Source of the DNA: Rubellimicrobium sp.
GTDB taxonomy: Bacteria; Pseudomonadota; Alphaproteobacteria; Rhodobacterales; Rhodobacteraceae
Length of the DNA stretch: 47,094 nucleotides
Assembly: GCA_019454835.1 (NCBI GenBank)
Contig: JACFNP010000025.1
Location: forward strand, 1 to 47,094
Direction: 5' to 3'
Shown: positions 1 through 7,764 of the stretch, in pieces
How positions within the stretch are numbered: position 1 is the stretch's first letter
Layout: each line of letters begins with the position of its first letter
Made by a program: the position numbers and the translations under genes
Notes under the pieces: generated by a model
Database searches by the model: none
Told to the model about the DNA's origin: nothing
Seen by the model: the letters and a program-made list of their open reading frames with translations, nothing else

Positions 1-12
1 TTCACCCGGAGA

Positions 13-276
13 TTACGCCGCCTTCGAATTTCCACCACTTCCGAGACACGACCCGGTCGTCTGCCTGAGCGCCATGCCGAACAGTACCTTCATGGTCAGG
101 CAAGTCTGGATCGCTGCATCGCTGTAGTCGGGCTGGCGACCACGCTTGCCGGTCGGCCAGGCCTCCCTGGTCATCTCGGGGTCGAACCAGATCGTCAGCG
201 AGCCACGGCGCTTGAGCGCCTCATTATAGGCCGGCCAGTTCCTGGTCTTGCAGGCGGGGGGCGTGGGTCTGCTCAT
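13..276 (-). pseudogene. Truncated IS5-family transposase, N-terminal part
   Basis: The reading frame gives 87 residues. The first ~73 (MSRPTPPACKTRNWPAYNEA onward, through KRGRQPDYSDAAIQTCLTMK and FGMALRQTTG) match what I recall as the start of IS5-type transposases of about 300 residues in alphaproteobacteria. After RQTTG the familiar sequence breaks off and the frame ends within 13 unrelated residues, so the DDE catalytic domain is absent. The gene cannot encode an active transposase. The DNA left of about position 55 is not recognisable as part of the element. Its start codon is 64 bp inside the element end at 340, a normal spacing for these elements. Confidence 0.75.
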
Positions 277-340
277 GTCCTACAGCTACCACGCTGGATT
301 CGCGAGGTGAAACCATCATGGGATTTGTGCAACAGAGCCC
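55..340 (-). mobile_element. Remnant of an IS5-family insertion sequence
   Basis: The stretch holds the 5' part of a transposase gene on the minus strand and, outside it, a terminal repeat-like end at 320-340 that reads GGGCTCTGTTGCACAAAT on the minus strand. This is the kind of end seen on many IS5-group elements. Transposase similarity stops near position 55, so the far end of the element is missing. The surviving end lies 35 bp from the first CRISPR repeat, so the element probably landed in or next to the CRISPR leader and later lost its distal part by deletion or recombination. Family assignment is from recalled transposase sequence, not from a search. Confidence 0.7.
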
Positions 341-375
341 ACTGGAGCGATAACCCGTTCCTGCCGGACGGGCTG

Positions 376-938
376 GTCGCCCCCCGCGCGGGGGCGTGGA
401 TGGAAACTACAACCGCGCGGCTATCTGGGTGAGCTACGAGAGGTCGCCCCCCGCGCGGGGGCGTGGATGGAAACGCCGACCAGAACGCCGAGGTGTGCAC
501 CTACGTCGGTCGCCCCCTGCGCGGGGGCGTGGATGGAAACCTTGGCAGCGCGCACGACGATAAGGCGCAGGCTGGTCGCCCCCCGCGCGGGGGCGTGGAT
601 GGAAACGCGGCCTCATCACTCGAGTTCGCCAGCCGGTTAAGTCGCCCCCCGCGCGGGGGCGTGGATGGAAACGTTGGCGTGTGCGACACACCCCTTGGCC
701 ATTACAGTCGCCCCCCGCGCGGGGGCGTGGATGGAAACCCATGTCTGCGGCGCGAAATCCCAGCCCAGCACCGTCGCCCCCCGCGCGGGGGCGTGGATGG
801 AAACCCGCGATACCGTCAGACAACGCGCAACTGCCGCAAAGTCGCCCCCCGCGCGGGGGCGTGGATGGAAATAGGGCGGATCGCGTGATCGGAGCGACGC
901 GCCGTGGTCGCCCCCCGTGCGAGGGCGGGGATCGGAAC
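376..938 (+). CRISPR. CRISPR array, 9 repeats and 8 spacers, subtype I-C-like
   Basis: Nine 32-bp repeats start at 376, 443, 509, 575, 641, 707, 773, 841 and 907. The repeat begins GTCGCCCCCCGCGCGGGGGC and ends GTGGATGGAAAC, with an internal CCCCCGCGCGGGGG inverted repeat. Spacers are 35, 34, 34, 34, 34, 34, 36 and 34 bp and look unrelated to each other. Repeat 3 has one C-to-T change, repeat 8 ends in AT instead of AC, and repeat 9 carries several changes. The GAAAC 3' end and the degenerate right end both imply transcription to the right with the leader on the left. The repeat closely resembles subtype I-C repeats. No cas gene is in the window. Confidence 0.97.
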
Positions 939-979
939 ATCACCTCGGCAAGAAAGACAACAGCGCCCCGCACAGCGGC

Positions 980-1008
980 TTGACGCGCTTGTCGCGTATC
1001 GTTACACA
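980..1008 (+). promoter_or_regulatory. Putative promoter of the first ABC/catabolic operon
   Basis: A TTGACG box at 980-985 is followed after 17 bp by TACACA at 1003-1008. The -35 box is good and the -10 box is weak (3 of 6 matches). It lies about 70 bp before the GTG start at 1080, and the possible operator half-site at 1009-1019 sits directly downstream of the -10. The position and the adjacent site make it the best candidate start of the operon, but this is inference. Confidence 0.35.
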
Positions 1009-1019
1009 TAACCTGTCAG
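1009..1019 (+). promoter_or_regulatory. Possible half-operator of the FadR-type regulator
   Basis: TAACCTGTCAG here matches 10 of 11 bases of TAACCTGACAG, the right arm of the perfect palindrome in front of the FadR-type regulator gene (9639-9649). It sits where transcription of the operon should begin. A binding site shared by the regulator promoter and the operon promoter is the usual arrangement for local GntR-family regulators. The match is short, so chance is possible. Confidence 0.35.
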
Positions 1020-1079
1020 ACATTCATTCAATCAGGCTCCCATCCCGAAACGATGGGGCTTCTCTGGGGAGGGAAGAAA

Positions 1080-2333
1080 GTGTCGAAGACGATAACCATC
1101 AGCGCAAGCGTCCTGTCAGGCATGATGCTGAGCGGCGCCGCGCTCGCTCAGAGTGTCGAGTTCAGCGTCATGGAATCGGGCACCTACGACGTGGCAGCCC
1201 GGCAGATTGCCGACGAGCTTTCCGCCGCAGGCGGGCCGCACGTCATCGTTTCCGCATTTCCATGGGAAGTCCTGCGGCAGACCAATACGACCGACCTCAT
1301 CTCCGGCACGAACCGCTTTGACGTGATGAGCGGTGGCTACTACCTCGCCGATGTCTATCCGTACTTTCAGGGACTCGACGACCTGATCGCGCGCGACGAT
1401 TTTGCGGATGGGATGATTCCCAATCTGATGTCGCCCGGACGCTCCGAGTTCCGCGATGGAGAGCAGATCGGAATCCCGTATGGCATCGATTCCTACGGCC
1501 TCATCGTGAACACCGACCTGCTGGCGGCTGCGGGAATCGGCACCGAGTTTGCCGACTGGGCGGCGGTGATCGCAGCTTGCCCACAGATCGAGGAGGCAAC
1601 GGGTGTCGCCTGCCTCAGCCACCCGACAGGAAGCCCGGAGCAGATCGGCGCCTTCTTCTTCTCGGGCTATTCCGGCACCTACATCGATGCAGGCGGCAAC
1701 TACGCGCTTGATGCCGATGCCGCGACCGCCGTTGCCGGGGAAATTGCGGCATTGTGGTCTTTCCTGCCGGAAAACGGTACCGCAATGTCCTTTGATGAGG
1801 CTCACGCCGCCTTCGCCAACGGCGAGGCGGCCCTGCTGGTCACCTGGCCATCATTCACGATCGACACGCTCGACACCGACGGCGTTGCAGCCAAAGGGCA
1901 CTGGCAGCTTGTCAATTTTCCCGGTGACGGGTTCCCGTGGCTGTCGCTGTGGCAACTGTTCGTCCCGGCGGCTGTCGAGGATCGCGAAGCCGCCTGGACC
2001 TGGATCAAGGCCTTTGCGGGCCCCGAACATGCGACCCGAAACCTGATCGAACACAATTTTGGATCGGTCTGGGTCTCGACCTACGAGGATGAGGCACTGG
2101 CCGCCGAGCGCGCGCATTTCTGGCCGGCCCAGATCGAGGGTTTCTCACGGGCCAAGAACCCGCCGCTCTCGGGCGAGGCGCAGGATTTCCTGACCAACAC
2201 GCTGCAGGAAATCGCCAACGGGCGGATCTCGGCTGCGGACGGTATCGCGATGGTCAATGAAACCTGGGGGACGCTGCCCGTGCCGCCGGCGCTGCTCGAG
2301 GCGGCAAACGGCTCGGGCCTTGCGGCCGACTGA
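1080..2333 (+). CDS. ABC transporter solute-binding protein (sugar-type, family 1)
   Basis: The 417-residue protein is a periplasmic binding component that would deliver its ligand to the two permeases encoded next. The first ~23 residues (MSKTITISASVLSGMMLSGA, ending ALAQ) form a Sec signal peptide. The rest has the layout of family-1 extracellular solute-binding proteins (GIPYGIDSYGLIVNTDLL; FANGEAALLVTWPS). I start at GTG 1080 because GGGGAGGG at 1066-1073 is correctly spaced before it. An in-frame ATG at 1053 would add nine residues ahead of the signal peptide and overlap the ribosome-binding site. The ligand cannot be read from the sequence. Downstream catabolic genes suggest an amide- or acyl-containing compound rather than a plain sugar. 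Confidence 0.9.
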   Translation: MSKTITISASVLSGMMLSGAALAQSVEFSVMESGTYDVAARQIADELSAAGGPHVIVSAFPWEVLRQTNTTDLISGTNRFDVMSGGYYLADVYPYFQGLDDLIARDDFADGMIPNLMSPGRSEFRDGEQIGIPYGIDSYGLIVNTDLLAAAGIGTEFADWAAVIAACPQIEEATGVACLSHPTGSPEQIGAFFFSGYSGTYIDAGGNYALDADAATAVAGEIAALWSFLPENGTAMSFDEAHAAFANGEAALLVTWPSFTIDTLDTDGVAAKGHWQLVNFPGDGFPWLSLWQLFVPAAVEDREAAWTWIKAFAGPEHATRNLIEHNFGSVWVSTYEDEALAAERAHFWPAQIEGFSRAKNPPLSGEAQDFLTNTLQEIANGRISAADGIAMVNETWGTLPVPPALLEAANGSGLAAD

Positions 2334-2358
2334 ATGACGCCCCCGCTTCCATGAAACG

Positions 2359-2383
2359 ACCGGGCGGTCAACGCCCGCCCGGT
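2359..2383 (+). other. Intergenic hairpin downstream of the binding-protein gene
   Basis: ACCGGGCGG at 2359-2367 and CCGCCCGGT at 2375-2383 form a perfect 9-bp stem with a 7-nt loop, without a T tract. Hairpins in this place often protect the 3' end of the binding-protein mRNA or partly terminate transcription, so that the binding protein is made in excess over the membrane parts. Similar hairpins follow the binding-protein genes of both other ABC operons here. Confidence 0.6.
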
Positions 2384-2449
2384 TGCGCCGATGACGCCGT
2401 CCGCTGTTTGCAGGGCACGCCGCAATCACTCACGCGAAGGGGGTGGCCG

Positions 2450-3331
2450 ATGTCCGATCGCCAGATCCTGCTGTTGTGCCTCGTTCCCGCACTTCTGCTG
2501 CTGGCCCTGACGCAATTCTACCCGCTGGCCCAGTCCTTCTACGTCTCGCTGCACGACTGGACGCTGGCACGAAGCCCGGTGATGGGCGAATTCGTCGGTG
2601 CGCAGAACTACTCCCGAGTGCTGCATGATCGCCAGTTCACCGGCGCATTGTGGTTCACGCTGGGCCTGGCAGCAGGATCGTCGATACTGTCGGTCCTCCT
2701 CGGCTTCGGACTCGCGCTGCTCACCGTGGGAGAGAACTGGAAATTGCGCCTTTCGCGGACCCTGCTGCTCTTGCCGATGATCATTGCGCCAGTGGCGGTC
2801 GGCACGGTCTGGCGGATGATGCTGGCCGCCCGCATCGGTCCGGTGAACGAGGCGCTCGGTGCCCTCGGCCTCGGCACGCCCAACTGGCTGGGCAGCCCCG
2901 GACTGGCGCAGGTGACGCTCACAGTCATCGACGCCTGGCAGTGGACGCCCTTCTCGATGATCGTGATGGCGGCGGCGCTTGCGTCCATCCCCCCCGACAT
3001 CCTGGCCGCAGCGCGGATGGACGGAGCGGGGCGAGGACTGATCCTGCGGCGCATCATCGTGCCGATCACGCTGCCGATCATCCTGCTGGTCGCAATGTTC
3101 CGCATGGTCGATGCGCTGATGACGCTCGACATCGTCTTCACGACCACGGGAGGCGGGCCCGGTTTTGCCACCCATACCCTCGGCTACTGGATCTACGTCC
3201 AGGGCCTTCGCTATTTCAACATCTCGCAGGCGGCTGCGGCATCCTGGCTGCTTCTCGCGCTGTGCATGGCCACGGCGGCAGCGTTCCTGCTCTGGCGCAG
3301 GCGGATCATGTCCTGGCAGGTGCGGCAATGA
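2450..3331 (+). CDS. ABC transporter permease, MalF/UgpA type
   Basis: This 293-residue inner-membrane protein has about six hydrophobic segments, beginning at ILLLCLVPALLLLALTQFYP. Near the C-terminal third lies the cytoplasmic coupling (EAA) motif AAARMDGAGRGLILRRIIVP, which contacts the ATPase. TTTGGGPGFATHTLGYWIY is typical of the first permease of sugar-type importers. The start at ATG 2450 follows GAAGGGGG at about 2434-2441. An upstream in-frame ATG at 2351 would place the intergenic hairpin inside the gene and is rejected. Its end overlaps the next permease by 4 bp. Confidence 0.9.
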   Translation: MSDRQILLLCLVPALLLLALTQFYPLAQSFYVSLHDWTLARSPVMGEFVGAQNYSRVLHDRQFTGALWFTLGLAAGSSILSVLLGFGLALLTVGENWKLRLSRTLLLLPMIIAPVAVGTVWRMMLAARIGPVNEALGALGLGTPNWLGSPGLAQVTLTVIDAWQWTPFSMIVMAAALASIPPDILAAARMDGAGRGLILRRIIVPITLPIILLVAMFRMVDALMTLDIVFTTTGGGPGFATHTLGYWIYVQGLRYFNISQAAAASWLLLALCMATAAAFLLWRRRIMSWQVRQ

Positions 3332-4140
3332 TCCGTCGGCTCGCCATCATCCTCGCGCTTGCCGTGGCGCTCGGGCCGTTTGTCGTGCTGATGGTGAATT
3401 CCGTGCGGCCCTCGGACGCATTCCTTGCGCCGGGCGCGGGGTTCATTCCGGGGACGATCACGCTCGACCATTACCGCGCGGTCTTCGGCGGCGATGGCGA
3501 GACGCTGCGCTTCCTTGCGAATTCCGTCATCATCGCCACGGCGACGACGCTTCTTGCACTGCTGCTGGGGGCACCCGCCGCCTATGCGCTGGCCCGTGCG
3601 CGGCTGCCGTTTCGGCTCAGCATCGTCTTCGCGCTCGCATTTCTCATTGTGCGCTTCTACCCGAAGATCACCGTCGCACTGCCCTATTACCTGATCATGC
3701 GCGACCTCGGCTGGCTCGACACCCATCTTGCCGTCATCCTCGCCCATGTCTCTGTCACGGTTCCGTTCGTCGTCTGGCTGATGCTCGGCTTTCTCGAGGA
3801 GCTTCCGCCCGAGATCGAGCAATCGGCGATGATGGACGGCTGCAATGCCTGGGGCCGTTTCGTACGGGTCGTATTGCCGCTGTCCATGCCCGCGCTGGGC
3901 GCCGCGGCGGTGCTGACCGCGTTCACTTCGTGGAACGAGTTCCTGCTGGCCTCGACCGTCGCCAGCAACGACGCGAAAACGCTGCCGGTGCGCATATCGT
4001 CGTTCATAACCGACAAGGGCATCCTCTGGGGCAACATGGCGGCGATGGGGACGGTGATCGTGCTTCCGGTCGCGCTGTTCGCGTTTGCAACCCAACGCTA
4101 TCTCGTGCGCGGCCTCACCGTCGGCGCAGTGAAAGGCTGA
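3328..4140 (+). CDS. ABC transporter permease, MalG/UgpE type
   Basis: A 270-residue integral membrane protein, the second permease of the importer. It starts with a hydrophobic segment (IILALAVALGPFVVLMVNSV) and a periplasmic stretch, and carries the EAA coupling motif EIEQSAMMDGCNAWGRFVRV. The ATG overlaps the stop of the preceding permease in an ATGA arrangement, so translation is probably coupled. The ATPase gene begins 2 bp after its stop. Confidence 0.9.
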   Translation: MIRRLAIILALAVALGPFVVLMVNSVRPSDAFLAPGAGFIPGTITLDHYRAVFGGDGETLRFLANSVIIATATTLLALLLGAPAAYALARARLPFRLSIVFALAFLIVRFYPKITVALPYYLIMRDLGWLDTHLAVILAHVSVTVPFVVWLMLGFLEELPPEIEQSAMMDGCNAWGRFVRVVLPLSMPALGAAAVLTAFTSWNEFLLASTVASNDAKTLPVRISSFITDKGILWGNMAAMGTVIVLPVALFAFATQRYLVRGLTVGAVKG

Positions 4141-4142
4141 AC

Positions 4143-5228
4143 ATGGCAGCAATTACCCTCTCGGCGATCACGAAGCGGTTCGGCAGCTTCGACGCGCTGC
4201 AACCGCTCAGCCTCGAGGTGCAGGACCGGGAGTTCGTGGCGCTGCTCGGGCCGTCGGGGTGCGGCAAGACGACGACGCTGAACATCCTCGCCGGGCTCGA
4301 AGCACCGACAAGCGGGCGGATTCTCATCGACGGCCGGGACGTGACCGACATTCCGCCGATGCAACGCAATCTGGCGATGGTGTTCCAGTCCTACGCGCTC
4401 TACCCGCATCTGAGCGTACGGCGCAACATCGCCTTCCCGCTGGAGGTGCGCAGGGCACCTCGGGCCGAGATCGACTCTGCCGTGGCACGCGCTGCCGAGT
4501 TGCTGGAGATCACGCCCTATCTTGATCGCTACCCGCGCGCGCTCTCGGGTGGCCAGCGGCAGCGGGTAGCACTGGGCCGCGCCCTCGTGCGCAAGCCTGC
4601 CGCATTCCTGCTCGACGAACCGCTGTCAAACCTCGACGCAGTACTGCGGTTGCAGATGCGCGCAGAATTGTCGGGACTCTTTCGGAGCCTCGGCGCGACC
4701 GCGCTTTATGTCACGCATGATCAGGCCGAGGCGATGACCATGGCGGACCGGATCGCCGTCTTTGCGGCAGGCCGCATGTTGCAGTTTGCGCCGCCGCTGA
4801 CGATCTACCGTGCACCCGCCGACCGGGCGGTGGCGGCATTCGTCGGAGCACCGCCGATGATGTTCCTCGACGGCATCGTCACCGACGGCGGCGCTATCCA
4901 GGCGGGCGGGCTGACGTTCCCCGCGCGCCACGCCCCGCTGGCGCCGGGCGCGGCAGTGACACTGGGGCTGCGACCCGAGGACGTGTCCCCGGCCCGCGAC
5001 GGACCGACCGCAGAGGTCGTGCTGGTCGAGCATTACGGCGGCAATCAGGTCGTGACGCTCCGCGCCGGGCCTGCCCGCTTCTGCATGCTCTCGCCGCCCG
5101 ACATGCGGATCGAACAAGGGCACCGCATCGGCGTCAGCGTCGACCCGCGCAACCTCTATCTGTTTGCCCCTGATACCGGACGCACGCTTGCTGCGCCGGG
5201 GCTTGACCCGAGGAATGAAACAAGATGA
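4143..5228 (+). CDS. ABC transporter ATP-binding protein, UgpC/MalK type
   Basis: This 361-residue ATPase powers the importer formed with the two preceding permeases. Walker A is GPSGCGKT at about 36-43, the signature LSGGQ at 134-138, Walker B FLLDE near 155-159, and the switch histidine is H192 in VTHDQ. All catalytic motifs are intact. Residues beyond ~235 form the regulatory beta-barrel (TOBE-like) domain seen in MalK/UgpC proteins, with LGLRPEDV in it. It would work as a homodimer, since the operon has only one ATPase gene. The stop overlaps the next start by ATGA. Confidence 0.93.
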   Translation: MAAITLSAITKRFGSFDALQPLSLEVQDREFVALLGPSGCGKTTTLNILAGLEAPTSGRILIDGRDVTDIPPMQRNLAMVFQSYALYPHLSVRRNIAFPLEVRRAPRAEIDSAVARAAELLEITPYLDRYPRALSGGQRQRVALGRALVRKPAAFLLDEPLSNLDAVLRLQMRAELSGLFRSLGATALYVTHDQAEAMTMADRIAVFAAGRMLQFAPPLTIYRAPADRAVAAFVGAPPMMFLDGIVTDGGAIQAGGLTFPARHAPLAPGAAVTLGLRPEDVSPARDGPTAEVVLVEHYGGNQVVTLRAGPARFCMLSPPDMRIEQGHRIGVSVDPRNLYLFAPDTGRTLAAPGLDPRNETR

Positions 5229-6040
5229 CCCTCTCTCACCGTTTCCGCGAACTCACCTGGCCCGAAGTCAACAAGGCGATCGAGCACGGACCGACCGTTC
5301 TCATCCCGGTCGGTGCCATCGAGCAGCATGGGCCGCATCTGCCGGTCGATGTCGACAACACCATAACCGAACACCTGTGCGAGCAGGCGGCGCTGCGTTC
5401 GGAAGGTGACATCATGACCATGCCGGCAGTCCATTATGGCTACAACGCCCACAACATGGATTTCCCCGGCACCATCTCCATCAGGATGGAGACGTTCATC
5501 GCCTATCTCGTCGATGTCGGTGCAAGCCTCGCCCATCAGGGGTTCCGGCATCTGCTTCTGGTCAATGCGCATGGCTCGAACGGGCCGCTGGTCGATCTGA
5601 TCGCACGCCGCCTGACGGTCGAGCACGAATGCCTTGCCGGTGCGATCAATCACTGGGAACTGGGCTGGGATTTCATTCGCGCCGAACTCGAGGGCGGCCC
5701 CTATGCGGCGGATCACGCCTGCGAATGGGAGACTTCGGAATATCTGGCCATCCGGCCCGAGCTTGTTCAGACTGACCTCATCAGGGACGAGATCCCGGCC
5801 CATCGCGGCGGCGCGCGCTGGCTTTATCCCGGTCTGGACGGGTCGAAGTGGGTGCATTTCATGAATTGGTGGAGCCGGATGAACGACTCGGGCGTCGCGG
5901 GCACGCCCAGTCTTGCCAGCGCCGAAAAGGGGCAGCGGATGCTTGAGGGAACCATCACCCGGATGATCGAGGTCGGGCGCGAATTTCGCCAGATTCCGCT
6001 TGCCGAACGTGTGGACCATCGCGTCGCAGGTGCGCGATGA
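5225..6040 (+). CDS. Creatininase-family metal-dependent amidohydrolase
   Basis: The 271-residue protein belongs to the creatininase family, cytosolic metal enzymes that open cyclic amides or cleave formamides and related C-N bonds. Expected metal ligands are seen: E33 and H35 in VGAIEQHGPHL, D44, H116 in VNAHGSNG, and a glutamate in DHACEWETS (163-171). Family members act on creatinine, a formamidopyrimidine in flavin synthesis, or a mycofactocin precursor. None of those pathways is indicated here. It is translationally coupled to the ABC ATPase upstream and the deacylase downstream (ATGA on both sides), so it very likely acts on the imported compound. I infer hydrolysis of an amide or lactam; the true substrate is unknown. 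Confidence 0.85.
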   Translation: MTLSHRFRELTWPEVNKAIEHGPTVLIPVGAIEQHGPHLPVDVDNTITEHLCEQAALRSEGDIMTMPAVHYGYNAHNMDFPGTISIRMETFIAYLVDVGASLAHQGFRHLLLVNAHGSNGPLVDLIARRLTVEHECLAGAINHWELGWDFIRAELEGGPYAADHACEWETSEYLAIRPELVQTDLIRDEIPAHRGGARWLYPGLDGSKWVHFMNWWSRMNDSGVAGTPSLASAEKGQRMLEGTITRMIEVGREFRQIPLAERVDHRVAGAR

Positions 6041-6975
6041 ACGAGATCCGGCGCCATCCCGTTGTCTGGGGCAATCTGCCCGACGGCACTCCACTTGAAT
6101 TTTCGCGGATAACCGTCGACGGCTCCGGACACGGACTTCATGTCGGATTCGTCGGCGGCGTGCATGGTGACGAATACGAAGGCCCGCTTGCGCTGCTTGA
6201 TCTGGCGGCACGGCTGGCGGAACTGCCGCTGCGCGGCAAGGTGACGATCCTGCCCTTCGTGAACAGTCCCGCATTGTGGACGGCAACGCGCACCAGCCCG
6301 TTTGACGGCGCAAACCTCGCCCGCATCTTTCCTGGCGACACAGAGGGCACGCTATCGCACCAGCTTGCCCGCGCCGTATGGAACGAGGTGCGCGGGATGG
6401 ACGCGCTTGTCGACTGCCATTCCGGCGGAATAGCAAATACCTTTGCTCCGGTGGCCGGATTCTACGCGGCAGGCGGGGTCATCACCGAACAGGCCGCGAT
6501 ACGATCACGCGACCTCGCGCGCGCAACGGGTCTGCCGCTGCTGTGGCGCCTGCCTGCCACTCCGGGTGTACTATCGCGCGAGGCCGCCGCTGCCGGAATT
6601 GCGGTGACCGGCTGCGAGGTCGGTGGTCGGGGCGATGCGCAGGCTGGTGATGTCGCGATCTATCTCGATGCGTTCCTGCGCGTTCTCGCGCATCTCGAGA
6701 TGCTGGACGCGGCATTCGCCCCCGCCCCGCACGCGCCGCAGCAGGCTTTGCACGGCGACTGGATCGTGGCTCCGGCTGCAGGCTTGCTGCGGAAACTCGT
6801 CCCAGTCGGCAGTTCCGTGCGGCGCGGCACGCCCTGTGCACGGATCGAATCGCCCGAAGGCAGAACTCTGGCCGAGATCGTCGCGCCCGACGACGGTTTC
6901 ATTCTGGCCGAACGCAACGTGGCACGGGTGCATGCGGGTGACCTCGCGGTTCTCGTGGCGCAGATACTGCCATGA
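6037..6975 (+). CDS. AstE/AspA-family (M14-like) zinc deacylase
   Basis: The 312-residue protein is a zinc carboxypeptidase-fold hydrolase related to succinylglutamate desuccinylase and aspartoacylase, which remove an acyl group from an amino-acid nitrogen. The zinc motif GGVHGDEYEG supplies H43 and E46, and H128 in VDCHSGG is the third ligand. N93 and R96 in GANLARIFPG fit the substrate-carboxylate site, and E194 in GCEVGG is the likely catalytic base. Residues ~245-312 form the C-terminal beta domain of the family. Members of this family also deacylate ectoine-derived N-acetyl-diaminobutyrate, but no other ectoine genes are here. By context it acts after or before the creatininase-like enzyme in the same breakdown route. 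Confidence 0.85.
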   Translation: MNEIRRHPVVWGNLPDGTPLEFSRITVDGSGHGLHVGFVGGVHGDEYEGPLALLDLAARLAELPLRGKVTILPFVNSPALWTATRTSPFDGANLARIFPGDTEGTLSHQLARAVWNEVRGMDALVDCHSGGIANTFAPVAGFYAAGGVITEQAAIRSRDLARATGLPLLWRLPATPGVLSREAAAAGIAVTGCEVGGRGDAQAGDVAIYLDAFLRVLAHLEMLDAAFAPAPHAPQQALHGDWIVAPAAGLLRKLVPVGSSVRRGTPCARIESPEGRTLAEIVAPDDGFILAERNVARVHAGDLAVLVAQILP

Positions 6976-7685
6976 CGGAACTCGGTCGCCTGTCGGGACA
7001 ACGTGTCCTTGTTACCGGCGCGGCGGGCGGCATTGGGGCCGCAGCGATCACCCGGCTGACACAGGACGGGGCGGACATCGTGCCGACCGATGTGGTTACC
7101 ACTGCCGGGATGCGCGGCTGCGACATCACCGAGCGCAACGCGGTTGACGCGATGATGGCCGCCGCCGGGCCGCTGTGGGGAGTGGTCCATGCGGCAGCGC
7201 TCTGCGGTGGGTCAGGGTCGTTCGAGACCGTCGCTTCCCCGGATTTCGCGCGCTATGTCGAGGTCAACCTGCAGGGCGCCTTCAACGTGATCCAGTCCGC
7301 CGCGCGGGCCATGATCGCAGGCGGCAAGGGTGGTCGAATCGTGGTCGTCGGTTCGGTGAACGCGCTGGTTGCGGAACCTGGGGCGGCGCCCTACGCCGCT
7401 GCGAAAGGCGGCCTGCGCATGCTGGCGCGCGCGGCTGCGGTCGATCTGGCACGTCACGGAATCGCCGTCTCGCTGGTGCATCCCGGCCCGATCGAGGTGC
7501 CGCGCAACGCCGACCTGTTCGCATCCCCCGCGCTGCGCGAGGCCTTTGCCGCGCGCATCCCGATGGGCGGCCCCGGCACGCCCGAGGCGGTTGCCGCAGC
7601 GATCTCCTACCTGCTCGACCCGGCCGCAACCTATACGACCGGAGCGGAAATCATGGTCGACGGCGGCGCCACCGCCCGCTTCTGA
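6972..7685 (+). CDS. Short-chain dehydrogenase/reductase
   Basis: A 237-residue cytosolic NAD(P)-dependent oxidoreductase of the classical SDR type. The nucleotide-binding motif TGAAGGIG is at 15-22. The catalytic residues are N99, S128, Y141 and K145 (YAAAK). D40 at the end of the second strand (VPTD) suggests a preference for NAD(H). The C-terminal TTGAEIMVDGG is standard for the family. It probably oxidises a hydroxyl group produced by the upstream hydrolases. The ATG overlaps the deacylase stop (ATGA). The substrate is not deducible. Confidence 0.88.
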   Translation: MTELGRLSGQRVLVTGAAGGIGAAAITRLTQDGADIVPTDVVTTAGMRGCDITERNAVDAMMAAAGPLWGVVHAAALCGGSGSFETVASPDFARYVEVNLQGAFNVIQSAARAMIAGGKGGRIVVVGSVNALVAEPGAAPYAAAKGGLRMLARAAAVDLARHGIAVSLVHPGPIEVPRNADLFASPALREAFAARIPMGGPGTPEAVAAAISYLLDPAATYTTGAEIMVDGGATARF

Positions 7686-7764
7686 ATCGACCGCACACCA
7701 AGGGCAGAGGTGGCGTCATATCCGAACGCAACCTCGGGCGCCCGAAATGGCAACGGAGGCATGG

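Noticed and set aside
434-1009. Open frames of up to 191 codons on either strand across the CRISPR array
   Set aside because: They arise from translating the 32-bp repeat and contain repeated PRAGG or PPARG blocks; no ribosome-binding site or family similarity.
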